13,777 nucleotides of DNA from Cephalothrix simula (Eukaryota > Nemertea > Palaeonemertea > Archinemertea > Cephalotrichidae): NCBI GenBank assembly GCA_035591015.1, contig JAXIUW010105560.1, positions 1-13,777 on the forward strand, written 5' to 3'. Both the position numbers and the translations under genes were made by a program. Shown here one piece after another: positions 1-7,850 of the stretch. The notes under the pieces were generated by a model. The model was not told where the DNA came from, made no database searches, and saw only the letters and a program-made list of their open reading frames with translations. Every line of letters begins with the position of its first letter. Position 1 is the first letter of the stretch.

Positions 1-1163
1 TTTAGTTCGTATATCGCAATTTTATTATACCGAGTATAGTGGGGAGCAGTTGTTATTACGAATGATCACGAATCCGTAAATTACAGAATCCGCAGTTTCA
101 AAATCCGGGAAATGCTAAAACCGTTTACTTGACAATTTTCTAAAATTGCCACAACGATTTACCAGAGCTTCATCACTGTTTTTATACCTTTTTGCCTAGG
201 ACCTGAGGACCTCAATACAAATTGACCAGACAGGTGAATTTAATGTCGTTAAAAATTTTGCCTAAGGCAGAGGTTTTCCTAACCGATTGACTTACCCCGT
301 CATTCGGAAACGATAATTGAATTTTTAAATTTTTGCTCTCTCTCTTTCCACAGCTTGAGGGCTCCCTACTTATTGTAGGTAGTGCGGCGTCAAACGCTCT
401 AGATGATAATTAAAGATGATTTTCAATTGTTAGGGTGTTAAATACAATTTGCTTGGGGGTAAGATTCATTACATACCTATTAGAATTTCGTTGAATTTAT
501 GTACCCTGAAGCAGAGGTGGTCTCATACACCCACATTTTGGTAGGACACCATACGTATTGTTTTGATTTTTGATTTTAATGATTTAGAAAGCTATGGTCG
601 GCCATATGTATATTTCTTAATTGGACAAATTTTCAATTAATTTTAACTTTCGCGTACGGCATGTTGTGTCATGAAGAATGCCCTGCAGATAGCAAGCCTA
701 CGGCATGGCGTACTAAGTCATTTAAGACTTCAATAACCATGATAACGGTCTCTTCATTAAAACTTAAAATTGGCAATCGAAAAATCAACCACCCAGCTGC
801 TTTTGGCAGCTGACACGAACCTATCGAATCCCAGAGAGTTTTTTTTATTCATCATCAATTCATCATGTCTTGTACGAATTTTTCCACGATCGCAAGTGCT
901 TAAGTTACCTTTCATGTACGCTTAATTGTTGAAATGGGAAACAACATCGCCAACATCATCATAGATTGCTGTGCATAAACAAGGACACAGATTTAAAAAT
1001 ATTGGACCATAAAATAAGAGAAAAATTTATAGCTGATAGTTATAGGCCTGATAGGGAAAAATGCAATGACTTGACTTCTGCAGTTCGAAATAAAAAATGT
1101 CATGCTAGCGCGAGAAGCAGCCGACAAAATCTTACAAAACGCAAAACTAGGTTTACGTTGTTT
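1..1163. other. Unique AT-rich non-coding stretch, no gene seen
   Basis: No convincing gene, RNA or transposon was found here. A polypyrimidine run ending in CAG (about 335-352) resembles a splice acceptor, but no sustained open frame follows it. A perfect short inverted repeat is at 794-812. From 933 a frame stays open into the TIR element at 1172 (nominal TTG start at 966), but its product resembles nothing I know. I treat the stretch as intergenic or intronic. Confidence 0.5.
794..812. repeat. Short perfect inverted repeat (7-bp arms)
   Basis: CAGCTGC at 794-800 and GCAGCTG at 806-812 are exact reverse complements around the 5-nt spacer TTTTG. It could form a small GC-rich hairpin in otherwise AT-rich DNA. 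No run of T follows, and no gene lies next to it, so no regulatory role can be assigned. Confidence 0.6.
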
Positions 1164-1171
1164 CATCCATC
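1164..1171. repeat. Left target-site duplication of the 525-bp element
   Basis: CATCCATC lies directly outside the left terminus CGAGGGG. The identical 8-mer lies directly outside the right terminus at 1697-1704. The word is two copies of CATC, so some chance similarity is possible, but its exact abutment on both mirrored termini is strong support. Confidence 0.8.
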
Positions 1172-1696
1172 CGAGGGGAGCGGCACCCTCAAAAAGTGTA
1201 CGAAGATTTCGGGTTTCGCTAAATCTTTAAAGATTTCGTAAGATTTTCCAAGATTCCGCTATATCTTTCAAGATTTTCTAAGATTTCGTAAGATTTCGCG
1301 AAATCTAAAGATTTTTTATCAAAGATTTTCAAAGATTTTGTGAGATTTTGCAAGATTTCGTGAAATTTTAAAGATTTCGCTGTCCAAAATTTTCCAAGAT
1401 TTTGCAAGAATCGAGTATGGGATTTTGCAAGATTTCATGAGATTTTGTAAGATTTTGCAAGATTTCGTAAGATACGGTGTCCCGATTTTTGATTAGCAAA
1501 AAAAGCTCATCATCCGATTTTCTTTTACTATTTAAGATTTTCAAGAATTTGTCCAATTGAGATTTCGCAATATTCTCAATATTTCGTGGGATTTTCTACA
1601 TAAGATTTTGTCACATTTTTAAAGATTTTGTCGTATTTGGTAAGATTTCGTAAGATTTTGTTCGAAGTGTACGAAGATTTTCAGGTGCCCCCCTCG
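1172..1696. mobile_element. Non-autonomous TIR DNA transposon (MITE-like), hAT-like 8-bp TSD
   Basis: This is a complete 525-bp element. The left end reads CGAGGGG-AGC-GGCACC, and the right end read inward on the other strand is CGAGGGG-GGCACC, so the inverted termini match over about 13 bp with a 3-bp gap. An 8-bp duplication CATCCATC flanks both ends. TSDs of 8 bp are characteristic of the hAT superfamily, but I could not match these termini to a named family, so the assignment is inference. A 14-bp direct repeat GTGTACGAAGATTT occurs just inside both ends (1196-1209 and 1667-1680). The interior is almost all a degenerate minisatellite, with a non-repetitive core near 1473-1540. There is no transposase. 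It must have moved using enzymes encoded elsewhere, and a related copy starts at 2365. Confidence 0.8.
1201..1681. repeat. Degenerate ~10-bp minisatellite inside the element
   Basis: Tandem units of the type GATTTCGTAA, GATTTTGCAA and GATTTCGTGA repeat at about 10 bp (9-11 bp), always in the same orientation. They are interrupted by a non-repetitive core around 1473-1540. Translated on the minus strand, the array gives runs rich in EILQNLTKS-like peptides at 1219-1407 and 1368-1556. These open frames are products of a repeat that happens to lack stops, not genes. The regular spacing of the T-tracts is close to one helical turn. Confidence 0.9.
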
Positions 1697-1704
1697 CATC
1701 CATC
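1697..1704. repeat. Right target-site duplication of the 525-bp element
   Basis: CATCCATC directly follows the terminus CCCCTCG and is identical to the left duplication at 1164-1171. Taking out the element and one duplication would leave ...TTT-CATCCATC-ACGCG... as the empty site. Confidence 0.8.
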
Positions 1705-2267
1705 ACGCGTCCAAGTGCATATGTGCATATACTTCCACAATTCCAAAAGACTATGTTTTCCTTAGAATTTAGCTATATCATGATATTATTTAGTATTGTA
1801 TGCAAGACGATGTATTGCTAAAATGAAACTGATGACTTAGCGGGCAATTTAATGAGGATACTGTCATTGAAAAGAGAAGGAAAGCAGATCAGCATGTCTT
1901 ACGGCACCAATTATGAATCTCGGCTAGTTAGTGGAAAAAATTCTCTTACCCTTCTGAGCTTACATGCTATCTTTCATCCGGTTAGCATTCATATAAGGGC
2001 AAAATTCAGATACCTGCAAGGCTTTTTGGTTTTTATTTCCTGTGGCGTTCTTTAAGATTGGCGTTTTCTTCGATAAAAGTTTGAGGAAATAATCTAAAAA
2101 GACCAAGAAAAAGATGGACAAAATCTCGAAAGGTTAAATTGCTTATTTGTCGTTTAACTACGGTGACAGAAACTTAACCATTCTGTCCAGGGTAAATCTA
2201 TAATTATCATGGAATAAACAGTAACAAGATGTAACATTTTGAAGGGTAGACAAAAGGTAATAACTAT
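1705..2267. other. Non-coding stretch between two element copies
   Basis: AT-rich sequence without recognisable genes or repeats. A 67-codon frame at 1852-2055 has a poorly supported start and no recognisable product; I regard it as a chance frame. Confidence 0.5.
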
Positions 2268-2294
2268 ATCATCATCATCATCATCATCATCATC
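2268..2294. repeat. ATC microsatellite (9 units)
   Basis: Nine uninterrupted ATC trinucleotides (27 bp), followed by CATC/AATC-like degenerate units. It is a simple sequence repeat, likely variable in length between individuals. Confidence 0.95.
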
Positions 2295-2364
2295 CATCAA
2301 TCAATACCGTTTCCGACGTTAGAATAAGAGAAATATTTTAAACTGTAATGCAGATGAGGTGGTC

Positions 2365-2905
2365 CGAGGGAGGGACACCCCCAAAAAGTGTACGAAGATT
2401 TCAGATTTCGCGAAATCTTCGATAAGATTTTCAAGATTTTGTGAAATCTTTCAAGATTTTGTAAGATTTTCCAAGATTTTTTAACAACGATTTCGCAAAA
2501 TTACGATTAGCCAAAATTTTAAAGATTTTGTGTCAAAGATTTCGTGAGATTTTAAAGATTTCAGGAGATTTTTGAAGATTTTGTAACAATTTCTAAGATT
2601 TCTTGAGATTTTAAGTGAGATTTTCTAAGATTTTGAGATTTCGTATTAGCTCTATTAAGAATTTGTACTCATTTCGTGACATTAGATTTTGCCAAGATTT
2701 CGTGGGATTTGGGGATTTTGTGAGGTAAGATTTTAGATCAATTGTCGAAGATTTCGTGAGGTTTTTCAACCAAGATTTCGTGAGATTTTCTAAGATTTCG
2801 TGAAATTTTGTTAAGATTTCGAGGTGAAGGGCCTTATTTTTCGGCAAATGTTGGGAAACCAAGAAAAGCTTTTTGCTAAATCGTTTCGGGAGCACGGGAC
2901 TTCAT
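2365..2905. mobile_element. Second, damaged copy of the minisatellite-bearing TIR element
   Basis: The left terminus reads CGAGGG followed by AGGGACACC, then CAAAAAGTGTACGAAG. It matches the left end of the element at 1172 over about 40 bp, including the 14-mer GTGTACGAAGATTT at 2388-2401. The same GATTTCG-type minisatellite follows up to about 2820. The expected right end (AGGTGCC...CCCCTCG) is absent: after AGGTG at about 2822 the sequence diverges. The 8 bp before the left end (AGGTGGTC) are not repeated downstream. The segment 2867-2900 resembles the core of the first element in inverse orientation. The right boundary given is therefore uncertain. The copy is truncated, rearranged or diverged. 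Confidence 0.65.
2391..2822. repeat. Degenerate ~10-bp GATTTCG/GATTTTG minisatellite, second array
   Basis: It uses the same monomers and orientation as the array at 1201-1681, with more insertions and substitutions. The minus-strand frame at 2611-2895 is largely a translation of this array and is not a gene. Confidence 0.85.
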
Positions 2906-4688
2906 ATTTTAATAGAGATCGGGTTGTCTTTGGCTAACAGTACTCTTGACTACTTAAAATCATCTGACAACGATCATGAAAAGCTATAGCTGATAAAGAT
3001 TACAGCCGTTAAGATTGCACATCAATAAACTAAGCAAAATAAGAAAATAATTACAGAAAAATGACGATATTTTCCTAAACGTTTTACCAATGAAAACGAC
3101 AAATTACTTCAAATCGTTTCTCAAATTTTTCTAAGATTGCTCTGAGATTATCTCTACCGTTTTAATACAAAGAGCATCTGGATGTGTAACGACAATTAGT
3201 AAGCCTAACGAGTTTCACCAGTTGAAAAAAATTATCAGCATTGAAATCAATTTTCGAAAATTGAAAACCATTGTAATTAGTTCTAGCACGGTGTTTGAAA
3301 CACGGCCGTTTCCAAGGATAATTTTATATAGATTTTTTAAAAGAGAAGCATCCGTTCTCCATTGAAATTTCCCTCAGGTTAAATTAATACTGATACTTCC
3401 TTGATACCGTGCTGCTACCTTCTTACAGGTTCCAAGGAATACAAATGCGAATCCTAACATGATGTCCACGACGCCGAGGCCTTGGCAACTTAATAATTAA
3501 TTAGTCTTTTTATTTTTTTGTAAATTTTTCAAAAATTTAATAGATTGTCGATAATCTGAACACCTGATGTTCAACTAATGATGAGCAAAAAATAGCAAAA
3601 AATAGCAAGTGTAAAGAATAAGAAAGAGGTTTTTAGAGATATTTAGACTAATTGATTTAAGATTGAGCTGCTAGCATCATTTGATATTTTTTCAAAAAGA
3701 AAAAATAACAAGCACACTTTTTTCATATCAAAAAATGCAAAAAAATTTTTTGAATATTCATGCAATACTAAAACACTATTATAATAATATGATATTTGCA
3801 TAGTCTACAAAGTAATTCCTCTTCAATAGAAAAGTCAAGCTTTTTACCGCGTGCTAACACCTCAAATATGCTTTAGAGGCTTGTTCTATGCATTACAAGT
3901 CGTATCAAGGATTTTTTTAGTTAACATTTTGACAATGAATTCATTTTCGAGAGTGAAAGGGCAAACTCCATGCTACTTAAAGGCGCCCATTTCCATAATT
4001 GAATTACTAGTTCCCCATGAAAAAGAACGCCAATTATGCCTCATTGAATTTCGTAAAACAATATAAAAATGAAGTACGATTATTTTGTGGCAGCTACATT
4101 TTCAATAGGCTTCAAAGTTAAAATGCCAAAAAACAATTATTTGAACAAATTAGTTCAATAAAAAAGGTGAAAGACTTCAACCTTTGAGTATCCAGGAGTG
4201 CTACTAGTATAATACAGTTTTAAAACTTTAAAAATGTTATATACTGTACATGTTGATGATGAGATATTTTACTGTTGAGGGTTGAAATCACATCGAAAAT
4301 TCGTACATCGGCTGCCCCTTTTTAAATGTTACATTTTAGATGTGCACAAAAGGATATAAAAAAAATTGGTGTGGCCACCAAGAAAAGGTACAAAAAGGCT
4401 TACCATACTAGAGCCACGAGAACCTCAAATAATTACAGTATATATTTTTGGAAAGGTCGTTGAAAATCCGGAAGAATGCACCTGGTTAGAATTTTCCCCA
4501 CCTCCTGAGGGAGGGTGGGAGTGAAAACATACTTCCTCATCGGGGAAAAACCCGGAGCAAAATTTCACAGCCTTTAAAGTACTCTCATTGTCGCCTCCAT
4601 TATACCCGAAAACTCCCATTCCGAATATTTATGAATTTCAAAAAAGGGTGGTGGGGGCAGGTGGGGGAGTGCATTATCTGATTCAAAA
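2906..4688. other. Long AT-rich stretch with no supportable gene
   Basis: There are homopolymer-rich patches, notably around 3700-3760. A ten-base tandem duplication AGCAAAAAAT lies at 3584-3603. A G-rich strand with three runs of three or more G is at 4646-4667, and three GGG runs lie at 4509-4519. The frame at 3851-4066 starts at GTG and has no recognisable product. The minus-strand frame at 4425-4619 overlaps the G/C-rich patches and resembles no family I know. I see no gene. Confidence 0.5.
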
Positions 4689-4951
4689 CTTAAGATATCG
4701 CTTGCAAAACCCCAATCAAAGCTTATGACAAAAGCAGGTCATACCAATGTCCTCCCTTTCACACCATTTAGGTGTCAAAGTATAGATTGTAATATATCAA
4801 ATGAAAGAGGGATACAGGTAGATTTTATCCATAACGAATATAGTTGACAAAATAATCTGGTAGTGGGTAGACCCCCTATTTTTAGGGTAAGGGAACACTT
4901 ACAATAACTTATGACTTAAGGTATGTCGTGTACCAAATCAAAGCACATGAT
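4689..4951. repeat. Old interspersed repeat with an internal direct repeat
   Basis: The segment from CTTAAGATATCGCTTG to CAATCAAAGCTTATGA (4689-4728) is echoed at about 4915-4949 by CTTAAGGTATGTCGTG followed by AAATCAAAGCACATGA, a spacing of about 226 bp. A third weak echo (ATATCAAATGAAAGAGG) lies near 4794-4810. The wording resembles degenerate repeats I associate with arthropod genomes, but that is recollection, not a search result. Confidence 0.4.
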
Positions 4952-4994
4952 GCGAGCTCATACACTTCAATTATTTAAATAATGTACTCGTTCG

Positions 4995-5018
4995 TAGCCA
5001 CTAGAATTTTAGTGGCTA
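4995..5018. repeat. Perfect 9-bp inverted repeat, hairpin-forming
   Basis: TAGCCACTA (4995-5003) and TAGTGGCTA (5010-5018) are exact reverse complements around GAATTT. It lies 11 bp left of the TSD of the next TIR element. It probably belongs to the same older repeat as the palindrome that the element interrupts. Confidence 0.75.
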
Positions 5019-5029
5019 ACATTTCGATC

Positions 5030-5034
5030 TTTAC
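5030..5034. repeat. Left 5-bp target-site duplication (TTTAC)
   Basis: TTTAC directly precedes the left terminus CAGGGTGG, and the same 5-mer directly follows the right terminus at 5350-5354. Confidence 0.75.
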
Positions 5035-5349
5035 CAGGGTGGCCACTCAACCTGGAAAACCTGGAAAATTCAGGGAATCAATTGGGCAACTATAAAATTT
5101 TAAAATGTGTTAATTTAAAGAATGGCTATTTTTCAGGCATTTCAATAACCAATGTGTCATTGATGATTAACAACAACTAAATATTGTTTTAAATATGGTT
5201 TCATGTTGATCTTAACAAAATAATAACTTCTGGACTTGTGAAAATATCTTCGCTTAGGTGTTGTTTTTAACCTGGAATTATGTAAATATTCCTGGAAAAA
5301 TCAGGGAAAAGTCAGGGAATGCTAAAATTGAAAATAAGTGGTCACCCTG
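5035..5349. mobile_element. 315-bp MITE with CAGGGTG(G/A)CCACT termini
   Basis: The left end CAGGGTGGCCACT and the right end read inward, CAGGGTGACCACT, form 13-bp inverted termini with one mismatch, flanked by TTTAC duplications. Subterminal sequence is rich in CCTGGAAAA and TCAGGGAA words on both sides (5049-5078 and 5268-5322), with an AT-rich middle. I recognise this composition as a common non-autonomous DNA transposon type in invertebrate genomes. I cannot fix its superfamily without a search; a 5-bp TSD would suit some hAT-related groups. It has no coding capacity. Confidence 0.85.
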
Positions 5350-5354
5350 TTTAC
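5350..5354. repeat. Right 5-bp target-site duplication (TTTAC)
   Basis: Identical to 5030-5034 and placed directly after the terminus CACCCTG. With one copy and the element removed, the junction is a near-perfect palindrome, GATCTTTA-CC-TAAAGATC. Confidence 0.75.
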
Positions 5355-5613
5355 CTAAAGATCATCTTCAGAGCTTCTTTTTCGATTATTACATTTCAGA
5401 TGTTATTTTGATTTTGCATAAAATATGGTAGATTTTAAAGTTCACACTTTTACCTTGCAGACTACCCCAGGCAAATTGTAACACCATTTTCAAAATTCTA
5501 CCATGGGGCCCCAGCAGGATATTTTTTATAGTTTTCAAAAAAGAATAATATTGATAACTGAAGGAAGAAATTAGGATGATCTGCAGTACCTTATTCCCCT
5601 CAGGCTTTTCGAG

Positions 5614-5634
5614 CCTCGGGCATAAATCCCGAGG
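5614..5634. repeat. GC-rich hairpin CCTCGGG/CCCGAGG
   Basis: Perfect 7-bp arms CCTCGGG and CCCGAGG surround the 7-nt loop CATAAAT. A second overlapping inverted pair, AGGCT/AGCCT, lies just upstream (5602-5616). The local base composition is much richer in G+C than its surroundings, which suggests the end of an unrecognised interspersed repeat. Confidence 0.6.
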
Positions 5635-6357
5635 GCAAGAAGATCAATGCTCGGCTGCGACCATTCTGAATCAGAGCATCTTTTCTTTGTTTATCACACA
5701 TCTCGGTACTTAAATAATTGATTATTTGTTCATATAATTATTTTCTAATATAAAAGATGAAATCGTTTTCCGTCGGATGAGTCGGAGCTGAGGAAGGACA
5801 AAATCTAGAATTGTCTCATGTTGACAAAAAAATTATCATAATAAGCATTTTAAATATCTCAAAAAGAAGATCATTTTTTCTGCCAAAGATCAAAACCATA
5901 GCAAAACAGTAATGTTCGTATTAAACATATAAAACCTCTTTGCAAGCACATTATCTTTTTAAAAATACTGTCAGTGTCAGCATATACATTGTATGTAACA
6001 TTGGTCTGTGAAAAATTGCCCCGATGGGCAGTTTCCACTTTGATCTTTCAAATCGTCTTATTCTGCTCTGATCTGATTTCGCTAATTCCACTATTCTGGT
6101 GATGGGGATAGTCCGGCATTATTTTGGCGGAGTAATCACTCCCATTGAGATAGAATGATATTAAAAAAGTATAAGGTTACTGTAGCTATGTAAAAGGGGT
6201 CACAGTGATAAGGTTCCTTCGTGATGCACCGAAATACTTGCAGATAACACCACCAAGGACGGTTTTTCAAATTTAATTTCGGTTTCGCGCTGGGACTAAA
6301 TTTCGCGGATGCATTTTAGTAAATTAGACAATGTCGTAATTCGGGTTTTTTCACAGA

Positions 6358-6373
6358 ATTCAAAATTTTGAAT
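6358..6373. repeat. 16-bp perfect palindrome
   Basis: ATTCAAAATTTTGAAT equals its own reverse complement. In sequence this AT-rich, such a palindrome is not far from chance expectation. No function is inferred. Confidence 0.4.
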
Positions 6374-6899
6374 AAAATCGACGGTCAACCCCCTTTGAAA
6401 ACATACCAGGGCCGGGGTAGGAAAAGGGTTGGCCAAGAATATCAGGTGGATACAAATTTTCCAGCGGTGACTTCCGATTTTGGCAAATTTTTAGATTAGT
6501 ATTGTCGCTTATGGAAAATGCATAGGTGGTCTGTACCCTGATACATCGGTTTGATGATCTTTGATTCTGATATTTTAGTCATTGACTCCAAATCATGGGA
6601 CATTTCAGCCATACAGTATATGGACATGTTCATATATCTGATTTTATGTTGTTCATGATTTTTAGCATCCTCAACACAGATTACTCTCTTCCTCCGTCAT
6701 CCGTACCCCTGAAAGGGCTAGCCTTTCAAATGGCTGTGGTAGCTATCGATCAGGAAGCTATTTTTAGAAAATCAATTTAGGAAATCCCCCATACTGTATG
6801 TGTGTTTTTCAAATACATTATTTATTCGATCTCCCTACCCCCTCCCCCTGGGTTGTGATCCTGTTATAAGACCTTATAAAATATCCAATAAAATACAAC

Positions 6900-6905
6900 A
6901 AAAAA
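6900..6905 (-). terminator. Pol III-type T6 terminator after the tRNA-like sequence
   Basis: Six A residues on the plus strand are TTTTTT on the minus strand, starting one base beyond the 3' end of the tRNA-like segment. A run of four or more T is the usual RNA polymerase III stop signal. Confidence 0.55.
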
Positions 6906-6906
6906 G

Positions 6907-6977
6907 TCTGCGCCGGGACTCGAACCCACCACCTTCAAAATTTGACACCTGGACACTACCGACTAGGCCACGAGAGA
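6907..6977 (-). tRNA. tRNA-like sequence, probably a tRNA pseudogene or tRNA-derived repeat
   Basis: On the minus strand this 71-nt segment has a perfect A box (TGGCCTAGTCGG, plus-strand 6959-6970) and a perfect B box (GGTTCGAGTCC, 6916-6926) at canonical spacing. Invariant positions fit a type I tRNA: T8, A14, G18-G19, A21, T33 and T54-T55-C56, with a 5-nt variable loop. The helices do not fit well: the acceptor arms pair only partly, the anticodon stem is mostly mismatched, and position 49-65 is G-G. The anticodon is therefore uncertain. A literal position count gives CAA, but the type would be wrong for tRNA-Leu. A T6 run follows directly. It may be transcribed by Pol III, but it is unlikely to be a working tRNA. 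Confidence 0.6.
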
Positions 6978-7509
6978 ATGAGGTTTACGCTAAGATTTAT
7001 ATTAAATGTGCGTTTTTAAGCCATCTATCTATGATAATACGTCACCTAAGATTGTCGCGTTCTGATTGGCCCTCTCATTTTGCGGTGAGATTCAGCCACT
7101 TTATTTACGACTCCTATCAGAGCTGATTTTTTGGAATCGGATCTGAGTTGAGAATGGATTTTTAGTTCAGGATTGAGTCGCGGCCGATTTTTCTTGATTC
7201 CATGGATTAAACCAATCCTTCTTAACCAAGTATATACCATTCCAGAAATGATTTCGGTGATTTACCCTCACAATGGACAAATTGCATTACCAATCAGTAA
7301 CTTTAGTATTATATTTTTTCAGTCGTTTAAACAGTTAAAAACATTGTTTCATGCTTTCATCAGATCTAATTTCGTCCATTTTAGATAAAGAAGAAGTCAA
7401 ACTTATGTCCTTTGTCATCTATTATAACAATAATGACAATTCACGTTGGGATTAACAATTTCCTGTAGGGTACGGTACCTCTTTATATCATATATCACAT
7501 TCTTTTTAA
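6978..7509. other. Non-coding flank upstream of the tRNA-like sequence
   Basis: On the minus strand this region is upstream of the tRNA-like segment. It contains a CCAAT-type word (GGCCAATCAGAACGCG, plus-strand about 7049-7064). Three GATTTTT words spaced about 30 bp apart lie at 7123-7190. The frames 6800-7126, 7046-7240 and 7173-7388 overlap each other on both strands and have no recognisable products. I regard them as chance frames. Confidence 0.45.
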
Positions 7510-7818
7510 AACGATGCGATATTTGAACCCTGCAAGTCAAAGATTACACAAATTCAAAAAATTCAATACAACATTGGTGACAACATCAGCGAGATTCGAC
7601 ACCCCTGGGGATACCAACACATATTGCTCAACAGGATTTCTCAGTTACCCGATACTGGGGTCCCAAAAGGTGACGAACTTAAACCTATAGATAAAGGATG
7701 TGTAATAATGGATGATGGTATACGCTTTAAAATGGACAGAAATAGCAAAGTCATTCTACAGGGAAGCCTTAAAAAATATCATCGCAACCATCATAATGCT
7801 AATCAATCGAAAAATTAA
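7510..7818 (+). pseudogene. Protein-like open frame with GSLxKY...HN motif, possible decayed fragment
   Basis: After a TAA at 7507 the frame stays open for 102 codons, with no ATG at its beginning (a TTG at 7624 is the only nominal start in this part). It ends at TAA 7816-7818. The C-terminal part reads plausibly as protein: a charged stretch, then VILQGSLKKYHRNHHNAN (7750-7803). A strand followed by GSLxK(F/Y) and an HN pair recalls a motif in phage/plasmid gene II/X-type replication initiators, from memory only. In another frame, 7809-7850 is open (EKLKDLVPKEFQV, then TGA), which would fit a frameshift near 7803-7815. No partner genes or replication origin are visible nearby. It could be an old insertion, an exon of an unknown gene or pure chance. 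Confidence 0.22.
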
Positions 7819-7850
7819 AAGATTTAGTCCCAAAAGAGTTTCAAGTCTGA

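Larger units (their letters stand above)
5355..6899. other. Non-coding stretch with scattered palindromes
   Basis: There is no supportable gene. It contains the GC-rich hairpin at 5614-5634, a 16-bp perfect palindrome at 6358-6373 and the inverted repeat TTATAAG-AC-CTTATAA at 6864-6879. A pyrimidine-rich patch with three C runs lies at 6833-6848. The frame 6595-6780 (61 codons) has no recognisable product. Confidence 0.5.

Noticed and set aside
335-352. Splice acceptor (pyrimidine tract plus CAG); similar tract at about 12420-12443
   Set aside because: Stops appear within a few codons in the frames checked, and no donor or branch context could be paired with either site.
1219-1556. Minus-strand open frames with repeated EILQNLTKS-like peptides
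   Set aside because: They are direct translations of the 10-bp minisatellite. The peptide periodicity follows the DNA repeat, and there is no start context or non-repeat domain.
2611-2895. Minus-strand 94-codon frame
   Set aside because: It is mostly the translation of the second minisatellite array; the remaining N-terminal part is unrecognisable.
3851-4619. Frames 3851-4066 (+) and 4425-4619 (-)
   Set aside because: Non-ATG start for the first, G/C-rich repeat-like content for the second, and no recognisable product in either.
4995-5378. Functional hammerhead ribozyme on the minus strand
   Set aside because: CTGAAGA and GAAA blocks are present, but there is an extra T before stem II. I could not find the UH cleavage site joined to paired stems I and III, and a MITE now interrupts stem II.
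6907-6977. Functional tRNA-Leu(CAA)
   Set aside because: The position count gives CAA, but the anticodon stem is mostly unpaired, the acceptor stem is poor and the long variable arm of tRNA-Leu is absent.
6595-7388. Several overlapping 61-108 codon frames on both strands
   Set aside because: They overlap one another and the tRNA-like sequence, lack motifs and are of chance length.
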